Shown here: positions 7,943 through 16,175 of the stretch, in pieces
Layout: each line of letters opens with the position of its first letter
Numbering within the stretch: position 1 is the first letter of the stretch
Assembly (NCBI RefSeq): GCF_000346295.1
Contig: NZ_ANOG01000706.1
Location: 1 to 36,152, forward strand
Length of the DNA stretch: 36,152 nucleotides
Reading direction: 5' to 3'
Source of the DNA: Rhodopirellula maiorica SM1
GTDB lineage: Bacteria > Planctomycetota > Planctomycetia > Pirellulales > Pirellulaceae
Position numbers and translations under genes: made by a program
Notes under the pieces: model-generated
Told to the model about the DNA's origin: nothing
What the model saw: only the letters and a program-made list of their open reading frames with translations
Database searches by the model: none

Positions 7943-9307
7943 ATGATCGATCGCGTCTTCTTATTCACCCTCTCGACCCTCGGATTGGTTGCGGGACTTT
8001 CGCTGCCAGCCCCCTCCGTGCCTGGGGCGTTCGCCCAGGACACCTCGCCTGCGGCAACCACCCCAGACGATGTGCCAGCCCAAGATGCGAAAGCCGAGCC
8101 TCCGCATTTGCATGACGGTGCGCATTCGCATGACGGTGAGGAGCATTCGCATTCTCACGACGACAACGCGTCGTCACCGAAAGGTCCGACGCGAGAACCC
8201 TCGAATTTGCTTGGCAAAGGGCCCGATGGAAAGCCGTTCGAATTGAACGAAGAAGGCGAACAAGCGAAGGCAAAATACGTCCAATTGAAAGAACAGCTCG
8301 TGGACGTGTTGATCGATATGCGAACCGTTCACACGCTGTACATGAACGGCGAAGATCAAACTCCCGAGGCACTCCAGCGGTACCGCGAACTTCGTGCACA
8401 GAGCTACGGACTGTTTGATCAAGTCTTCGACGCCGCGTACGAGTATTTGTTGTTGGCGCCCGATCAAGAAGCCGCCCAGTACCTGCTGACCATGCTGGAA
8501 CACCGCTTCAAACATTCCAATTACTCGTTGTCGACGATGCGAGCGAGCGCCCTATTGATCGACTTGGGTTTCAACCAAGTGTTCCTTTTTCAGACCGCCG
8601 CGCGATCTTCGGTGTGTGTAGGCGAATTCGAAACGGCCGAGAAAATCTACGAGTATCTCAAACCCGAGGACTTTGGCGATCTGGATAAGCGTTTCAGTTA
8701 CCAAATGGAGTCGCTGAAAGAACAATGGGAGGAAGAACAGAAACGCCGAGAACAGGACGCCGAGAAAGAACTCCCTCGCGTGAAGCTAAAAACAACGCAT
8801 GGCGACATCGTCATTGAACTGTTTTTGGACCAAGCCCCAACGACGGTGGCCCACTTTATCAAATTGGTCGAACAGGGTTACTACGACGGGCTCGATTTCT
8901 ATCAAGTGATCGACGACCTGCTGGCGTTGACGGGTGATGAATCGGGCACAGGATCAGGCAATAGCGGGCAATTTATTGTCGACGAACATCATCGCGAAGG
9001 CGCACGCAATGCATTCCGCGGATCGTTAGCGATGGCCAAGCTGCCCAAGGGAGACACGGGCGAATTTGTCGCCGATAGCGGTAGCAGCCAATTTGCCATC
9101 TTCTTTACGCCTGTTCCCACCGTCAGCAAAGAACAAACGGTTTTTGGACGCGTGATCGAAGGCATGGACTTGTTCACCGAACTGCGGCGAGTCGATCCTC
9201 ATAAAGAAAAGAAGAAAGGCCAAGTCGTCTACCCGCCCGATCGCATCATCGAAGCCGAGGTGATCCGTCGCCCCGATGAGTTGCCCGAACCCGAGTATCG
9301 CAAGTAA
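7943..9307 (+). CDS. Secreted cyclophilin-type peptidyl-prolyl isomerase-like protein with a His-rich segment
   Basis: I start at ATG 7943 (MIDRVFLF), which gives a clean signal peptide ending near GAFAQ and a 454-aa protein. Residues 55-72 are rich in His and acid (HLHDGAHSHDGEEHSHSH), a likely divalent-metal binding stretch. A helical region (about 100-275) follows, then a cyclophilin domain from about 279 (VKLKTTHGDIVIELFLDQAP). The catalytic Arg of the FHRVI motif is replaced by Gln321 (FYQVI), and the QGGD segment reads LTGDESGTGSG. The FFT core (SQFAIFFTP) and a VFGRVIEG end are kept. It is therefore a real family member with doubtful isomerase activity, perhaps a periplasmic chaperone or scaffold. 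Confidence 0.88.
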   Translation: MIDRVFLFTLSTLGLVAGLSLPAPSVPGAFAQDTSPAATTPDDVPAQDAKAEPPHLHDGAHSHDGEEHSHSHDDNASSPKGPTREPSNLLGKGPDGKPFELNEEGEQAKAKYVQLKEQLVDVLIDMRTVHTLYMNGEDQTPEALQRYRELRAQSYGLFDQVFDAAYEYLLLAPDQEAAQYLLTMLEHRFKHSNYSLSTMRASALLIDLGFNQVFLFQTAARSSVCVGEFETAEKIYEYLKPEDFGDLDKRFSYQMESLKEQWEEEQKRREQDAEKELPRVKLKTTHGDIVIELFLDQAPTTVAHFIKLVEQGYYDGLDFYQVIDDLLALTGDESGTGSGNSGQFIVDEHHREGARNAFRGSLAMAKLPKGDTGEFVADSGSSQFAIFFTPVPTVSKEQTVFGRVIEGMDLFTELRRVDPHKEKKKGQVVYPPDRIIEAEVIRRPDELPEPEYRK

Positions 9308-9350
9308 ACCCCCGAATATCGCCAGTAAGAAACTGGGTATCGCCAGTAAT
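9289..9350 (+). repeat. Three near-copies of the gene's last codons and stop
   Basis: The end of the cyclophilin gene (GAGTATCGCAAGTAA) is followed by two near-copies, ATATCGCCAGTAA and GTATCGCCAGTAA, about 21-24 bases apart. Each copy keeps the TAA. It is a small tandem duplication over a stop codon and would not lengthen the protein unless the first stop is read through. Confidence 0.7.
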
Positions 9351-9379
9351 AGCGCGGTGTCGCTACCCGAGCGAAGCGA

Positions 9380-10249
9380 TTACAGCTTCGGCTCGGCCAG
9401 CCGGTCAATCTGGATCAACACCACGACTTGCTCTTGGACGTTGTTGGCGGAAACCCCCGACATCATCTCTTTGCCCAGACCAAACGCTGGCTGGCTTGCT
9501 GCGATCACAAACAAATCGTCCTTGCCGCCTTCGAGGTCGATGTCCAGCCACGGAAGCGACCATGCGTCACGGCGACTGTCGATCCGCATCGCCGAATCGC
9601 TGCTGATCCACTTTTGCCGCATTGCCCCGTGCTGAATCTCAGGACGACATTGCAGGTGAATTTGCGAAGCGGTTTTGGATTGCGTGGGCGTGATGGCCAA
9701 CACATACTGCGGGTCCTGCAGGGTTCGACCGATGGTTTGTCCTCGATTGCGAAGCAGAGTCGTGTGAGTGCCACTGCGAGGTTGGCGAAGTGGCAATTCG
9801 TAACGCTTCGCCAACCGCATCGGAATCTGTCGCGAACCGGCGGAAACTTCGCTGGCCACGTCGGCTTCGCCTAAGAAAACGTCGACCACATCGCGAGGCC
9901 CGGCCATCTCGGCAAGCCGTTGGCGAAATTGATCGGGACGGATGACCTTGCCGACGCGGATCCCGTTCTCGGCAAGCTCGGTGCGATGGGCCGGTTCGAT
10001 GATCATTTCATCGACCCACTGCCACATCGATGCAACCCGATCCTGATTGGCCGCTTCGGGTTGAATTGGATGAAAACCGACCGACAACAATATCGCCTGA
10101 GAACTCGGTTTGACCGGAGCTAATGGATTGCTGTGGGTAGAATTGAGCACAGCGTCCGCCGTCGAACGATCAATCCACGATGCGCAGCCAGCAACCGACG
10201 ACGCTAGCGAGCCAGCGGCAATCAGTGAGCAGAACTGTCGGCGGTTCAT
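9380..10249 (-). CDS. Putative lipoprotein of unknown function
   Basis: The ATG at 10249 gives a 290-aa protein starting MNRRQFCSLIAAGS and running to SSVAGC. This is an Arg-Arg export signal followed by a lipobox with the lipidated Cys near residue 25. The open frame extends upstream another 131 codons, but that part covers noncoding repeats and lacks a signal, so the shorter form is preferred. The mature part contains a long extracytoplasmic region with VDVFLGEADVASEV and a hydrophobic C-terminal strand (EQVVVLIQID). I recognise no family. The protein is probably anchored to a membrane and faces the periplasm. It is convergent with the cyclophilin gene; CCGAGC-GAAGC and GCTTC-GGCTCGG near 9367-9394 can pair across the shared 3' region. 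Confidence 0.7.
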   Translation of the reverse strand: MNRRQFCSLIAAGSLASSVAGCASWIDRSTADAVLNSTHSNPLAPVKPSSQAILLSVGFHPIQPEAANQDRVASMWQWVDEMIIEPAHRTELAENGIRVGKVIRPDQFRQRLAEMAGPRDVVDVFLGEADVASEVSAGSRQIPMRLAKRYELPLRQPRSGTHTTLLRNRGQTIGRTLQDPQYVLAITPTQSKTASQIHLQCRPEIQHGAMRQKWISSDSAMRIDSRRDAWSLPWLDIDLEGGKDDLFVIAASQPAFGLGKEMMSGVSANNVQEQVVVLIQIDRLAEPKL

Positions 10250-10270
10250 GGTGTTCAAGCGGATTGCTTT

Positions 10271-10338
10271 TTGTACGGCGCCAAATTGGTATAGCGCCAA
10301 ATTTTGTAGAGCGTCTAAATCTCGTACAGCGCAGAAAT
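10271..10338. repeat. Four degenerate 16-18-bp direct repeats upstream of the lipoprotein gene
   Basis: The four units are 10271-10286, 10287-10302, 10303-10320 and 10321-10338. All share a GTA-x-(A/G)GCGxCxAAAT-like pattern; the first two are TTGTACGGCGCCAAAT and TGGTATAGCGCCAAAT. They lie 22-90 bases upstream of the lipoprotein start on the minus strand and between divergent genes. They could be repeated protein-binding sites or a decayed tandem repeat. The unit length is not a multiple of three. Confidence 0.6.
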
Positions 10339-10508
10339 CAAGACTTTGGACAACAATGGACTCGGGCGGTTGGCCGGAAACTACAAAGTCGAAGTCGCAA
10401 CCGTCAAGAGAAATGCTTTGCTTGCTTCCCAATCCGCTGACAAGCCCGTAAAACGATAGAACAGCCTCGTATTTTGCAGCCATACCCCCAAAATAGCAGT
10501 AGGAACGG

Positions 10509-11189
10509 ATGAAATTCACTGACAACCTGCCTCTGATGAGCGGTTTGCCACGAGCCGACTTACCGACCGAGGAATCACTGATATTGGCGAGCGGTTCGCC
10601 CCGCCGGTCGCAACTGTTAACGGCGGCGGGATATGAGTTCACGGTCCAACCGGCCAGCGACGAAGCCGAGTGTGGGATGTGCAGCCGCGAGACGGCTCCT
10701 GAATTGGTGGCACGCTATGCGTATCGCAAGGCGGCCGATGTGGCGGCAAAGAACGAGGAAGGATTGATTTTGGCCGCCGACACGGTCGCGTCGTGCTATG
10801 GCCAGATTCTTGGCAAACCGCACAATATCGAGCACGCCGAAGCGATGCTGCGTCAACTTAGTGGCCGCCGACACGATGTCTTCTCTGGATTCTGTGTCTG
10901 GTCCGTCAGCCAAAATCGCTGTGTCGTCGAAGTTGTCCGCACCGAATTACAAATGCAACCGCTCAGCGAGCCAATGCTCGCCGATTACCTCGATTCGATG
11001 TTATGGGAAGGCAAAGCAGGTGCGTTCGGTTTCCAGGACGGAAACGATTGGTTGGAGGTGCTCGAGGGTGGCAGCGAAACCAATGTCGTCGGGTTGCCAA
11101 TGGAACGACTGGCCGAGGTATTTCGCGACTTTGATTTGCTAGCGACTGAGATTTCAACTGAGAAAGATGGACCTTCTTTCTCGAAGTAG
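10509..11189 (+). CDS. Maf/YceF family nucleoside triphosphate pyrophosphatase
   Basis: The 226-aa protein opens its domain with LILASGSPRRSQLLTAAGY, the Maf signature that binds the nucleotide phosphates. The catalytic-base motif ILAADTVAS and the LGKP loop (GQILGKPHN) follow. SGRRHDVFSGFCVW and the late EGKAGAFGFQD motif (usually KAGxYGIQ) complete the fold. The family hydrolyses non-canonical or modified (d)NTPs to monophosphates in the cytoplasm. AGGAAC lies a few bases upstream of ATG 10509. The N-terminal 20 residues and the C-terminal tail (STEKDGPSFSK) are short extensions beyond the domain. It is divergent from the lipoprotein gene. Which subfamily (dTTP/UTP versus m7GTP) is not clear. 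Confidence 0.93.
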   Translation: MKFTDNLPLMSGLPRADLPTEESLILASGSPRRSQLLTAAGYEFTVQPASDEAECGMCSRETAPELVARYAYRKAADVAAKNEEGLILAADTVASCYGQILGKPHNIEHAEAMLRQLSGRRHDVFSGFCVWSVSQNRCVVEVVRTELQMQPLSEPMLADYLDSMLWEGKAGAFGFQDGNDWLEVLEGGSETNVVGLPMERLAEVFRDFDLLATEISTEKDGPSFSK

Positions 11190-11365
11190 CCATTCTTTCT
11201 AAGGTTCAGGGGCGGTTTGTTCCCGATAAAGGGATTAGTACGGTTCCGATGATGCAAGCTGCGACGTCGGACGACTTTGGCGATGCACCTGGATTTTTGC
11301 TTCCAATGAGTCGCGTTGCCCCATTCCCGTGTTTCCATTTCCCGCTTTCAAATAGCCTGGATGTC

Positions 11366-12364
11366 ATGGTGCGTTACTCCATTTTGCTCGCCAATATCGT
11401 CGTTCTCTCGTTGTTCGCCTCTGCAAAGGTCCATGCAGAGAACTGGGCTGACAAGATGTTTGCCGAGACCAGTCATGATTTTCGCACCGTCGGTCGCGGA
11501 ACAAAATGTGACTTCCATTTCGAGCTGACCAACAAATACGAAGAAGACGTGCATATCGCTGCCGTCCGGTCGAGCTGTGGGTGCACCAGCCCGTCGATCA
11601 CAAAAGAGACGTTAAAAACGCATGAAACCGGCGCCGTGGTCGCGACGTTCAACACAAGTTCGTTTATTGGCCAGAAATCCGCCACGATCACCGTCGTCTT
11701 CGACAAACCCTTTTATGCGGAAACCCAACTCAAAGTTAGCGGATTCATTCGCACCGACATCACCTTTGATCCGCCGGAAGTTGCCTTTGGCGAATTTGCC
11801 TCGGGTGACTCACCTGAACGTGAGATCGTGATCACTCATACGGGCAACTCCAACTGGCGAATCAACGATGTGCGAAGCCACTGCGAAAGCTTGCAGGTCC
11901 GATTAAGTGCTCCTGAATTGACTCCAGGACACGTTCGTTACCGCATGCAAGTCACGATGAAAGACTCGATGGAAGAGGGCGAGATCCACGAACGATTGAC
12001 GCTGATCAGCAACGACCGTGCGTTTCCCACCACGGAAATGGACATCTCGGGCCGAGTTCGCTCGGCGATCAGCGTGTCGCCCGCCGCAGTCAACCTGGGA
12101 AGCAAACCGGCCGACGCGGTCATCGAAAAACGCTTGATCGTCAAGGGCGATGAGCCGTTTGAGATCAAAGACATCGTTTGCAGCGATCAACGTTTCGAGT
12201 TCGAAATTCCAGTTGGCCGCAAGAAAGTGCAATTCGTCAAAGTCCGTTTCGAAGGCAACGGCACCTCCGGCGATATTGCACAAAAGATTCGCATCGTGAC
12301 CGATCTGCCCGGTGACAAGTCGGCATCGTGCATCGTTACCGGAACGCTGTCCGAAAGCAAGTAA
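11366..12364 (+). CDS. Secreted DUF1573 domain protein
   Basis: ATG 11366 (MVRYSILLANIVVLSLFASA) gives a good signal peptide and a 332-aa protein. An in-frame ATG at 11249 would add an unlikely N-terminal piece. The first Ig-like unit carries the DUF1573 pattern HDFRTVGRGTKCDFHFELTN and VRSSCGCTSP. The CGC motif is typical of this family. Two further beta-sandwich-like repeats follow (EREIVITHTGNSNWRI and EKRLIVKGDEPFEIKDIV). DUF1573 proteins are common and multi-copy in planctomycetes. They are thought to be extracytoplasmic ASPM/SPD-2/Hydin-like adhesion or structural modules. The precise role is not known. Confidence 0.88.
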   Translation: MVRYSILLANIVVLSLFASAKVHAENWADKMFAETSHDFRTVGRGTKCDFHFELTNKYEEDVHIAAVRSSCGCTSPSITKETLKTHETGAVVATFNTSSFIGQKSATITVVFDKPFYAETQLKVSGFIRTDITFDPPEVAFGEFASGDSPEREIVITHTGNSNWRINDVRSHCESLQVRLSAPELTPGHVRYRMQVTMKDSMEEGEIHERLTLISNDRAFPTTEMDISGRVRSAISVSPAAVNLGSKPADAVIEKRLIVKGDEPFEIKDIVCSDQRFEFEIPVGRKKVQFVKVRFEGNGTSGDIAQKIRIVTDLPGDKSASCIVTGTLSESK

Positions 12365-12374
12365 GAGACGATCC

Positions 12375-12495
12375 GAGTAGGAAATCGCGTTCGCAGGGCG
12401 CTGCGACCCGTTTGATTCTTAATCATAATCCTACTCACCTGCGGTCATCGTTTGCCCAGCCGCAGACGAGAATAAGATTAGCAATATGATTAAGA
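12375..12495. repeat. Nested inverted repeats between convergent genes
   Basis: GAGTAGGA (12375-12382) pairs with TCCTACTC (12429-12436). Inside it, CGCAG (12392-12396) and CTGCG (12401-12405) form a small hairpin. TCTTAATCAT (12417-12426) pairs with ATGATTAAGA (12486-12495). The region separates the converging DUF1573 and zinc-ribbon genes and may act as a two-way 3' end or be a decayed mobile hairpin. No T tract supports classical termination. Confidence 0.5.
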
Positions 12496-12539
12496 TGATG
12501 CGCGGGCCGCTGAGATCGACGCAGCGGCAACGCTACGTC

Positions 12540-14294
12540 TTAGGGACTCATACTTTCAACTGCGACCAATTCCACCGTGGGTCCATCGCTGGCTTCGACA
12601 ATCCGTCCTAATGCGATAACCTGATCGGCCTCGGGCAGCGACGATCCGGAAACCGGTACCTCGCGGACGTCCCCTGATGAACTGGAAATGCGAAGCACCG
12701 ATCCCGCTGCATCCGTCGCGGGCGCCCCGATGATCAAGACGCCATCGGTGGGACGCTTTCCATAATCGAGCCACAAATCTGCGGCATCGCCGAGATCTTT
12801 GACCAGCGGTGACCGGGAAAGCGCGTTCAACAGTTTCTGAACCGCCGCGTTATCTCCCGCGTTCGACTCAATCGCGACCGCCGAAACCGAGGCATAGGCT
12901 TTCGCTAACAAGCGTCGACGATCTCCTTCGGCACCTTCAAACTTCATCAAACTCGCCAATAACTTGTTCGCTTTCTCGACCGCAGCCTCCACCGCGGGCG
13001 AAACAGCTGGTTGCTCTGGATCATTGTTTACGTCGCTTTCAGCTGCCGGTGCGGTTTCGGCGACAGCCTCGGCCGCCGCACTGGGCTCGGGCTCAGACGC
13101 CTCTTCGACGGCGGGTTCCATCACTTCGGCGACGGGTGCTTCATCTGCAATCGCCGACGTGTCTTCCGCTGGATCGTCGGTCACAATCGATTCGATCTTC
13201 CCGGCAACCTCTTCGCTGGCAACGTCTTCGCTGGCAATATCGCTCGGCTCGACCGCGGGCATTTCCATCGGTACCTTGTCCGCGACAACGTCTTGCGAAA
13301 GCGTGTCGTCACCGGCGGCGTCGGGATATTCAACTTCGCCTGTAGCGAGCTCGTTTTCGACTTCCTCGCTGTCGGGATTAAGCGAGGATCCAAGCGACGG
13401 CATATCGAACCCGCCTGGCGTATCGTCCACCGAATCGGCTGGATTCGTGTCGGCACCCAAGTTTGCCAGTTCTTGTTGGGCGCGTTCAAAGTCATCCGAC
13501 GGCTCAGCTGCGGGCACCATCATTTCGGATCCCGTCAATGGCGCGTCCTCGGCGACGGGGTCGACGGGATCGTTCATCACCATCGGGGGTGCCGCACTCA
13601 ATCGCGACGACGATCCGTTGTTAAACGATCCGTCAAACGGCCAAAATCCTAGATCCGGAGCCTTTCCTAGCCAGAGCAGAATTCCGCCCGCCAAAGGAAG
13701 CGCGACCAGCGGGCCCATCGCCACACCAATCAACGTTTTGATCGGGGAAGATTTTTTGCGTTTGTAGGTATTCACTGGTACCGATTTGACTTTCATCGGC
13801 ATCAGTGGTCCGGCGGAGTCGGCGGATTCGTCTTCGGAATCATTGCTGGAAAGGAATTCCAGCATCTCGTCGTCTTGGCCGCCCTCGTTGAAATTGTCTT
13901 CGGGTCGCTGCGGGTCGCCATCGAGCGATCCATCCAAGTCGAATCCGGCATCGCCGTCCGCCTCGATGGTCAATTCCGAGTTGTCGTCCCAAGTCTCGTT
14001 CAATTGATCCGCGTCAGCATCAGGCGCGAACGACGATGTAAACGAATTCGCTCCACTGGCTGCCGAGGCGATCGGCGCCGCAGCCAACTGAGCCGCCGCT
14101 CCGTCACCGGCATCCAGAAATAGCGGCTGTCCATCCGCCGAAATCAGCTCCACCATCGGAGGCAATTTTTCGATGATTTCGCTAGCTGGGTAAATTTCGC
14201 CACACCACGGACACTGCGCGGTCGCATCGGCTGGAACCGCAGCAGTAGGTAATCCAATCGTTTCACCACAGCGTGGACAATTGCACGTCAACAT
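12540..14294 (-). CDS. Zinc-ribbon, single-TM, highly acidic protein of unknown function
   Basis: The 584-aa protein starts with two CxxC knuckles (C6-x2-C9 and C28-x2-C31) forming a short zinc ribbon of the MJ0042 or zinc-ribbon type. An acidic linker follows, then one transmembrane helix at roughly residues 190-210 (TLIGVAMGPLVALPLAGGIL) preceded by a basic stop (YKRKKSS). Beyond it is a very long Ala/Glu/Asp/Val-rich region of low complexity. The last 150 residues are ordered-looking, with helices (ANKLLASLMKFEGAEGDRR) and strands (PTDGVLIIGAP, IALGRIVEASDGPTVELV). The topology suggests a cytoplasmic zinc ribbon and a periplasmic C-terminal domain. The architecture is frequent in planctomycetes, but I know no function. 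Its 3' end faces the DUF1573 gene. Confidence 0.8.
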   Translation of the reverse strand: MLTCNCPRCGETIGLPTAAVPADATAQCPWCGEIYPASEIIEKLPPMVELISADGQPLFLDAGDGAAAQLAAAPIASAASGANSFTSSFAPDADADQLNETWDDNSELTIEADGDAGFDLDGSLDGDPQRPEDNFNEGGQDDEMLEFLSSNDSEDESADSAGPLMPMKVKSVPVNTYKRKKSSPIKTLIGVAMGPLVALPLAGGILLWLGKAPDLGFWPFDGSFNNGSSSRLSAAPPMVMNDPVDPVAEDAPLTGSEMMVPAAEPSDDFERAQQELANLGADTNPADSVDDTPGGFDMPSLGSSLNPDSEEVENELATGEVEYPDAAGDDTLSQDVVADKVPMEMPAVEPSDIASEDVASEEVAGKIESIVTDDPAEDTSAIADEAPVAEVMEPAVEEASEPEPSAAAEAVAETAPAAESDVNNDPEQPAVSPAVEAAVEKANKLLASLMKFEGAEGDRRRLLAKAYASVSAVAIESNAGDNAAVQKLLNALSRSPLVKDLGDAADLWLDYGKRPTDGVLIIGAPATDAAGSVLRISSSSGDVREVPVSGSSLPEADQVIALGRIVEASDGPTVELVAVESMSP

Positions 14295-14386
14295 TCAGTA
14301 ACCCCAATTCAATTAAAAAGACCGCCTGATTGTAACCCGCGACGATGCGAAAAGCAGGGCCCAAACAGCGTTGGATCGACCATTAA

Positions 14387-15913
14387 TCAACCATCCAGAC
14401 CATATAGCGGCCGTAGTTTTCCGTTTAGATAGCGGATCAAGGCGTCGGCCGAGAGCGATTTGCCGGTCGCTCGCAATATCAACGAATCGCCGGACTCACA
14501 TTGACCTCGCTCGTGAATCCGGCTGCGTAGCCAATCCAACAACGGCGAAAACTCGCCACCGGCAAACATCGATTCCAAATCTCCCAATTCCGCTGCGGCG
14601 GCATCATACAACTGGGCACTGGCTAGATTCCCCAAGGTGTAGGTCGGGAAATAGCCGATCAAACCGGCACTCCAGTGGACATCCTGAAGCACTCCATTTG
14701 CAGCAGAGGGTGCACAGACCCCCAGATCGCTTTGGTATCGAGCATCCCATGCTGCCGGCAAATCGTCCACGGCCAACGTTCCTCCGATCAACAGTTGCTC
14801 GAGATCGAAGCGAATGATGATGTGCAAGTTATAAGTCGCCTCGTCCGCTTCGACCCGGATCAACGAGGGTTGGATTTGATTGATCGCAAAATGAAAATCG
14901 TCCAGCGAGACGTCGTCGAGCGTCGGGGCAAATGTTTTTTGGGTTCGAGCAAACAACCACTGCCAAAACGGTCGACTGCGTCCGACCTGATTCTCCCACA
15001 ATCGTGATTGAGATTCATGAATTCCTAACGAACAATACGATCCCGGTGGCAAGCCAAACCAATCCGATCGCATCCCTTGCTCGTACATCCCGTGGCCTGC
15101 CTCGTGCATCGTGCCAAGCAACCCCGCCGGCAACCAATTCAAATCGTAGCGAGTCAGAATGCGACAATCCCGCGGCCCCAGCGTGGTGCAAAACGGATGC
15201 GACGTTTCATCAAGTCGGCCCGCTTGAAAATCAAAGCCAACACTCTCGGCAACAAAGCGGCTGAGGTCGCGTTGTCCGGCAATGGCAAAATCACGTTCCA
15301 GCAAACTTCGCTTGGGTTGACGCGGTGCTTCACGAATCGCATCAATCAGTTCGACGAGTGGCTTGCGAAGATCCTGAAATACTTGGTTCAGCGGCTCGAC
15401 ACGAGCATCGGGTTCGTATTCGTCGAGCAGAGCTTCATAGGGTGATCGATCCGTTCCCTCAGCGATTCGCTGACCGGCTTCGCGTTTCAGTTCGATGATT
15501 TCGGCAAGCGTATCGCGAAACATTCCAAAATCGTCCGCGCGACGCGCGGCGTCCCAGCGTTGTTGTCCCTTGACCGTCGCTCGCGAAGTCCGTTCGACCA
15601 GATCCTCAGGCAATCGGTGATCACGTTTCCAGTTCCGCAATAGCCCGCGGACGGTCGCGGCCACATCGCCGGCGGGATCTTCGTCACCCAGGTTTTCCGA
15701 TAACGACTGCAGCGTTTCACCATATTTCGCATCGGTCCGGCGGCGATGCACCATCCCCCGCAACGTGCTGACCTGAGTCGCTCGATAGTCGCCTCCGTCA
15801 ATCGGCATCCCAGTCCGCTCGTCCCATTCCAACGTATCGGCAACCGTTTGTAATAGCATCGCGCCGCGAGCATGTTCGGCTACGAAGTCAAAATCATTTT
15901 GCGAGAATGTCAT
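14387..15913 (-). CDS. M32 family metallocarboxypeptidase (carboxypeptidase Taq type)
   Basis: The 508-aa protein has the M32 zinc site HEAGH at residues 270-274 (LLGTMHEAGHGMYEQG). The third ligand is the Glu of GIHESQSRLWEN (E300). The family DxRxT motif appears as DCRILT near 249-254, and DETSHPF near 235-241 is typical too. Length matches the usual ~500 aa. These enzymes trim C-terminal residues from peptides in the cytoplasm, with no signal peptide expected and none seen. ATG 15913 begins the domain directly (MTFSQNDFDFVAEHARGAML). It lies 92 bases downstream of no clear promoter and upstream of the zinc-ribbon gene on the same strand, so co-transcription is possible. Confidence 0.95.
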   Translation of the reverse strand: MTFSQNDFDFVAEHARGAMLLQTVADTLEWDERTGMPIDGGDYRATQVSTLRGMVHRRRTDAKYGETLQSLSENLGDEDPAGDVAATVRGLLRNWKRDHRLPEDLVERTSRATVKGQQRWDAARRADDFGMFRDTLAEIIELKREAGQRIAEGTDRSPYEALLDEYEPDARVEPLNQVFQDLRKPLVELIDAIREAPRQPKRSLLERDFAIAGQRDLSRFVAESVGFDFQAGRLDETSHPFCTTLGPRDCRILTRYDLNWLPAGLLGTMHEAGHGMYEQGMRSDWFGLPPGSYCSLGIHESQSRLWENQVGRSRPFWQWLFARTQKTFAPTLDDVSLDDFHFAINQIQPSLIRVEADEATYNLHIIIRFDLEQLLIGGTLAVDDLPAAWDARYQSDLGVCAPSAANGVLQDVHWSAGLIGYFPTYTLGNLASAQLYDAAAAELGDLESMFAGGEFSPLLDWLRSRIHERGQCESGDSLILRATGKSLSADALIRYLNGKLRPLYGLDG

Positions 15914-16109
15914 GGATGTTTTCCTGTTCTTAATACGACGGTGTCGCGAGGGTCACGCAGACTCTCGCAGGTGGGTCAATGCCATCGACACTGACACTAA
16001 ACGGGTGGCGTTTGTCGCGGTGCGGCGCGAGGCCCGCCCGGTCGAAACCGAACTTTTACTCGCCTCAACCGGACGGCTTGCGTCGTGCCGCTAAAACTTC
16101 GCAAAACAC

Positions 16110-16139
16110 CGGGGATAAATGATTCGGGGATAAATGATG
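16110..16139. repeat. Two tandem 15-bp copies
   Basis: CGGGGATAAATGATT at 16110-16124 is followed directly by CGGGGATAAATGATG at 16125-16139. The copies lie in the spacer between the AI-2E gene end and the M32 gene start. No function is apparent. Confidence 0.7.
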
Positions 16140-16175
16140 CACAGCGTTCAGTGATGGGGATGACCGACTGGAAGC

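Noticed and set aside
9380-10642. 420-aa form of the lipoprotein
   Set aside because: The extra 131 N-terminal residues cover the divergent intergenic repeats and would bury the export signal and lipobox inside the protein.
12964-13767. 267-aa plus-strand open frame rich in Ser and Ala
   Set aside because: It is the antisense shadow of the acidic tract of the zinc-ribbon gene; low-complexity GC-rich codons keep the opposite strand open.
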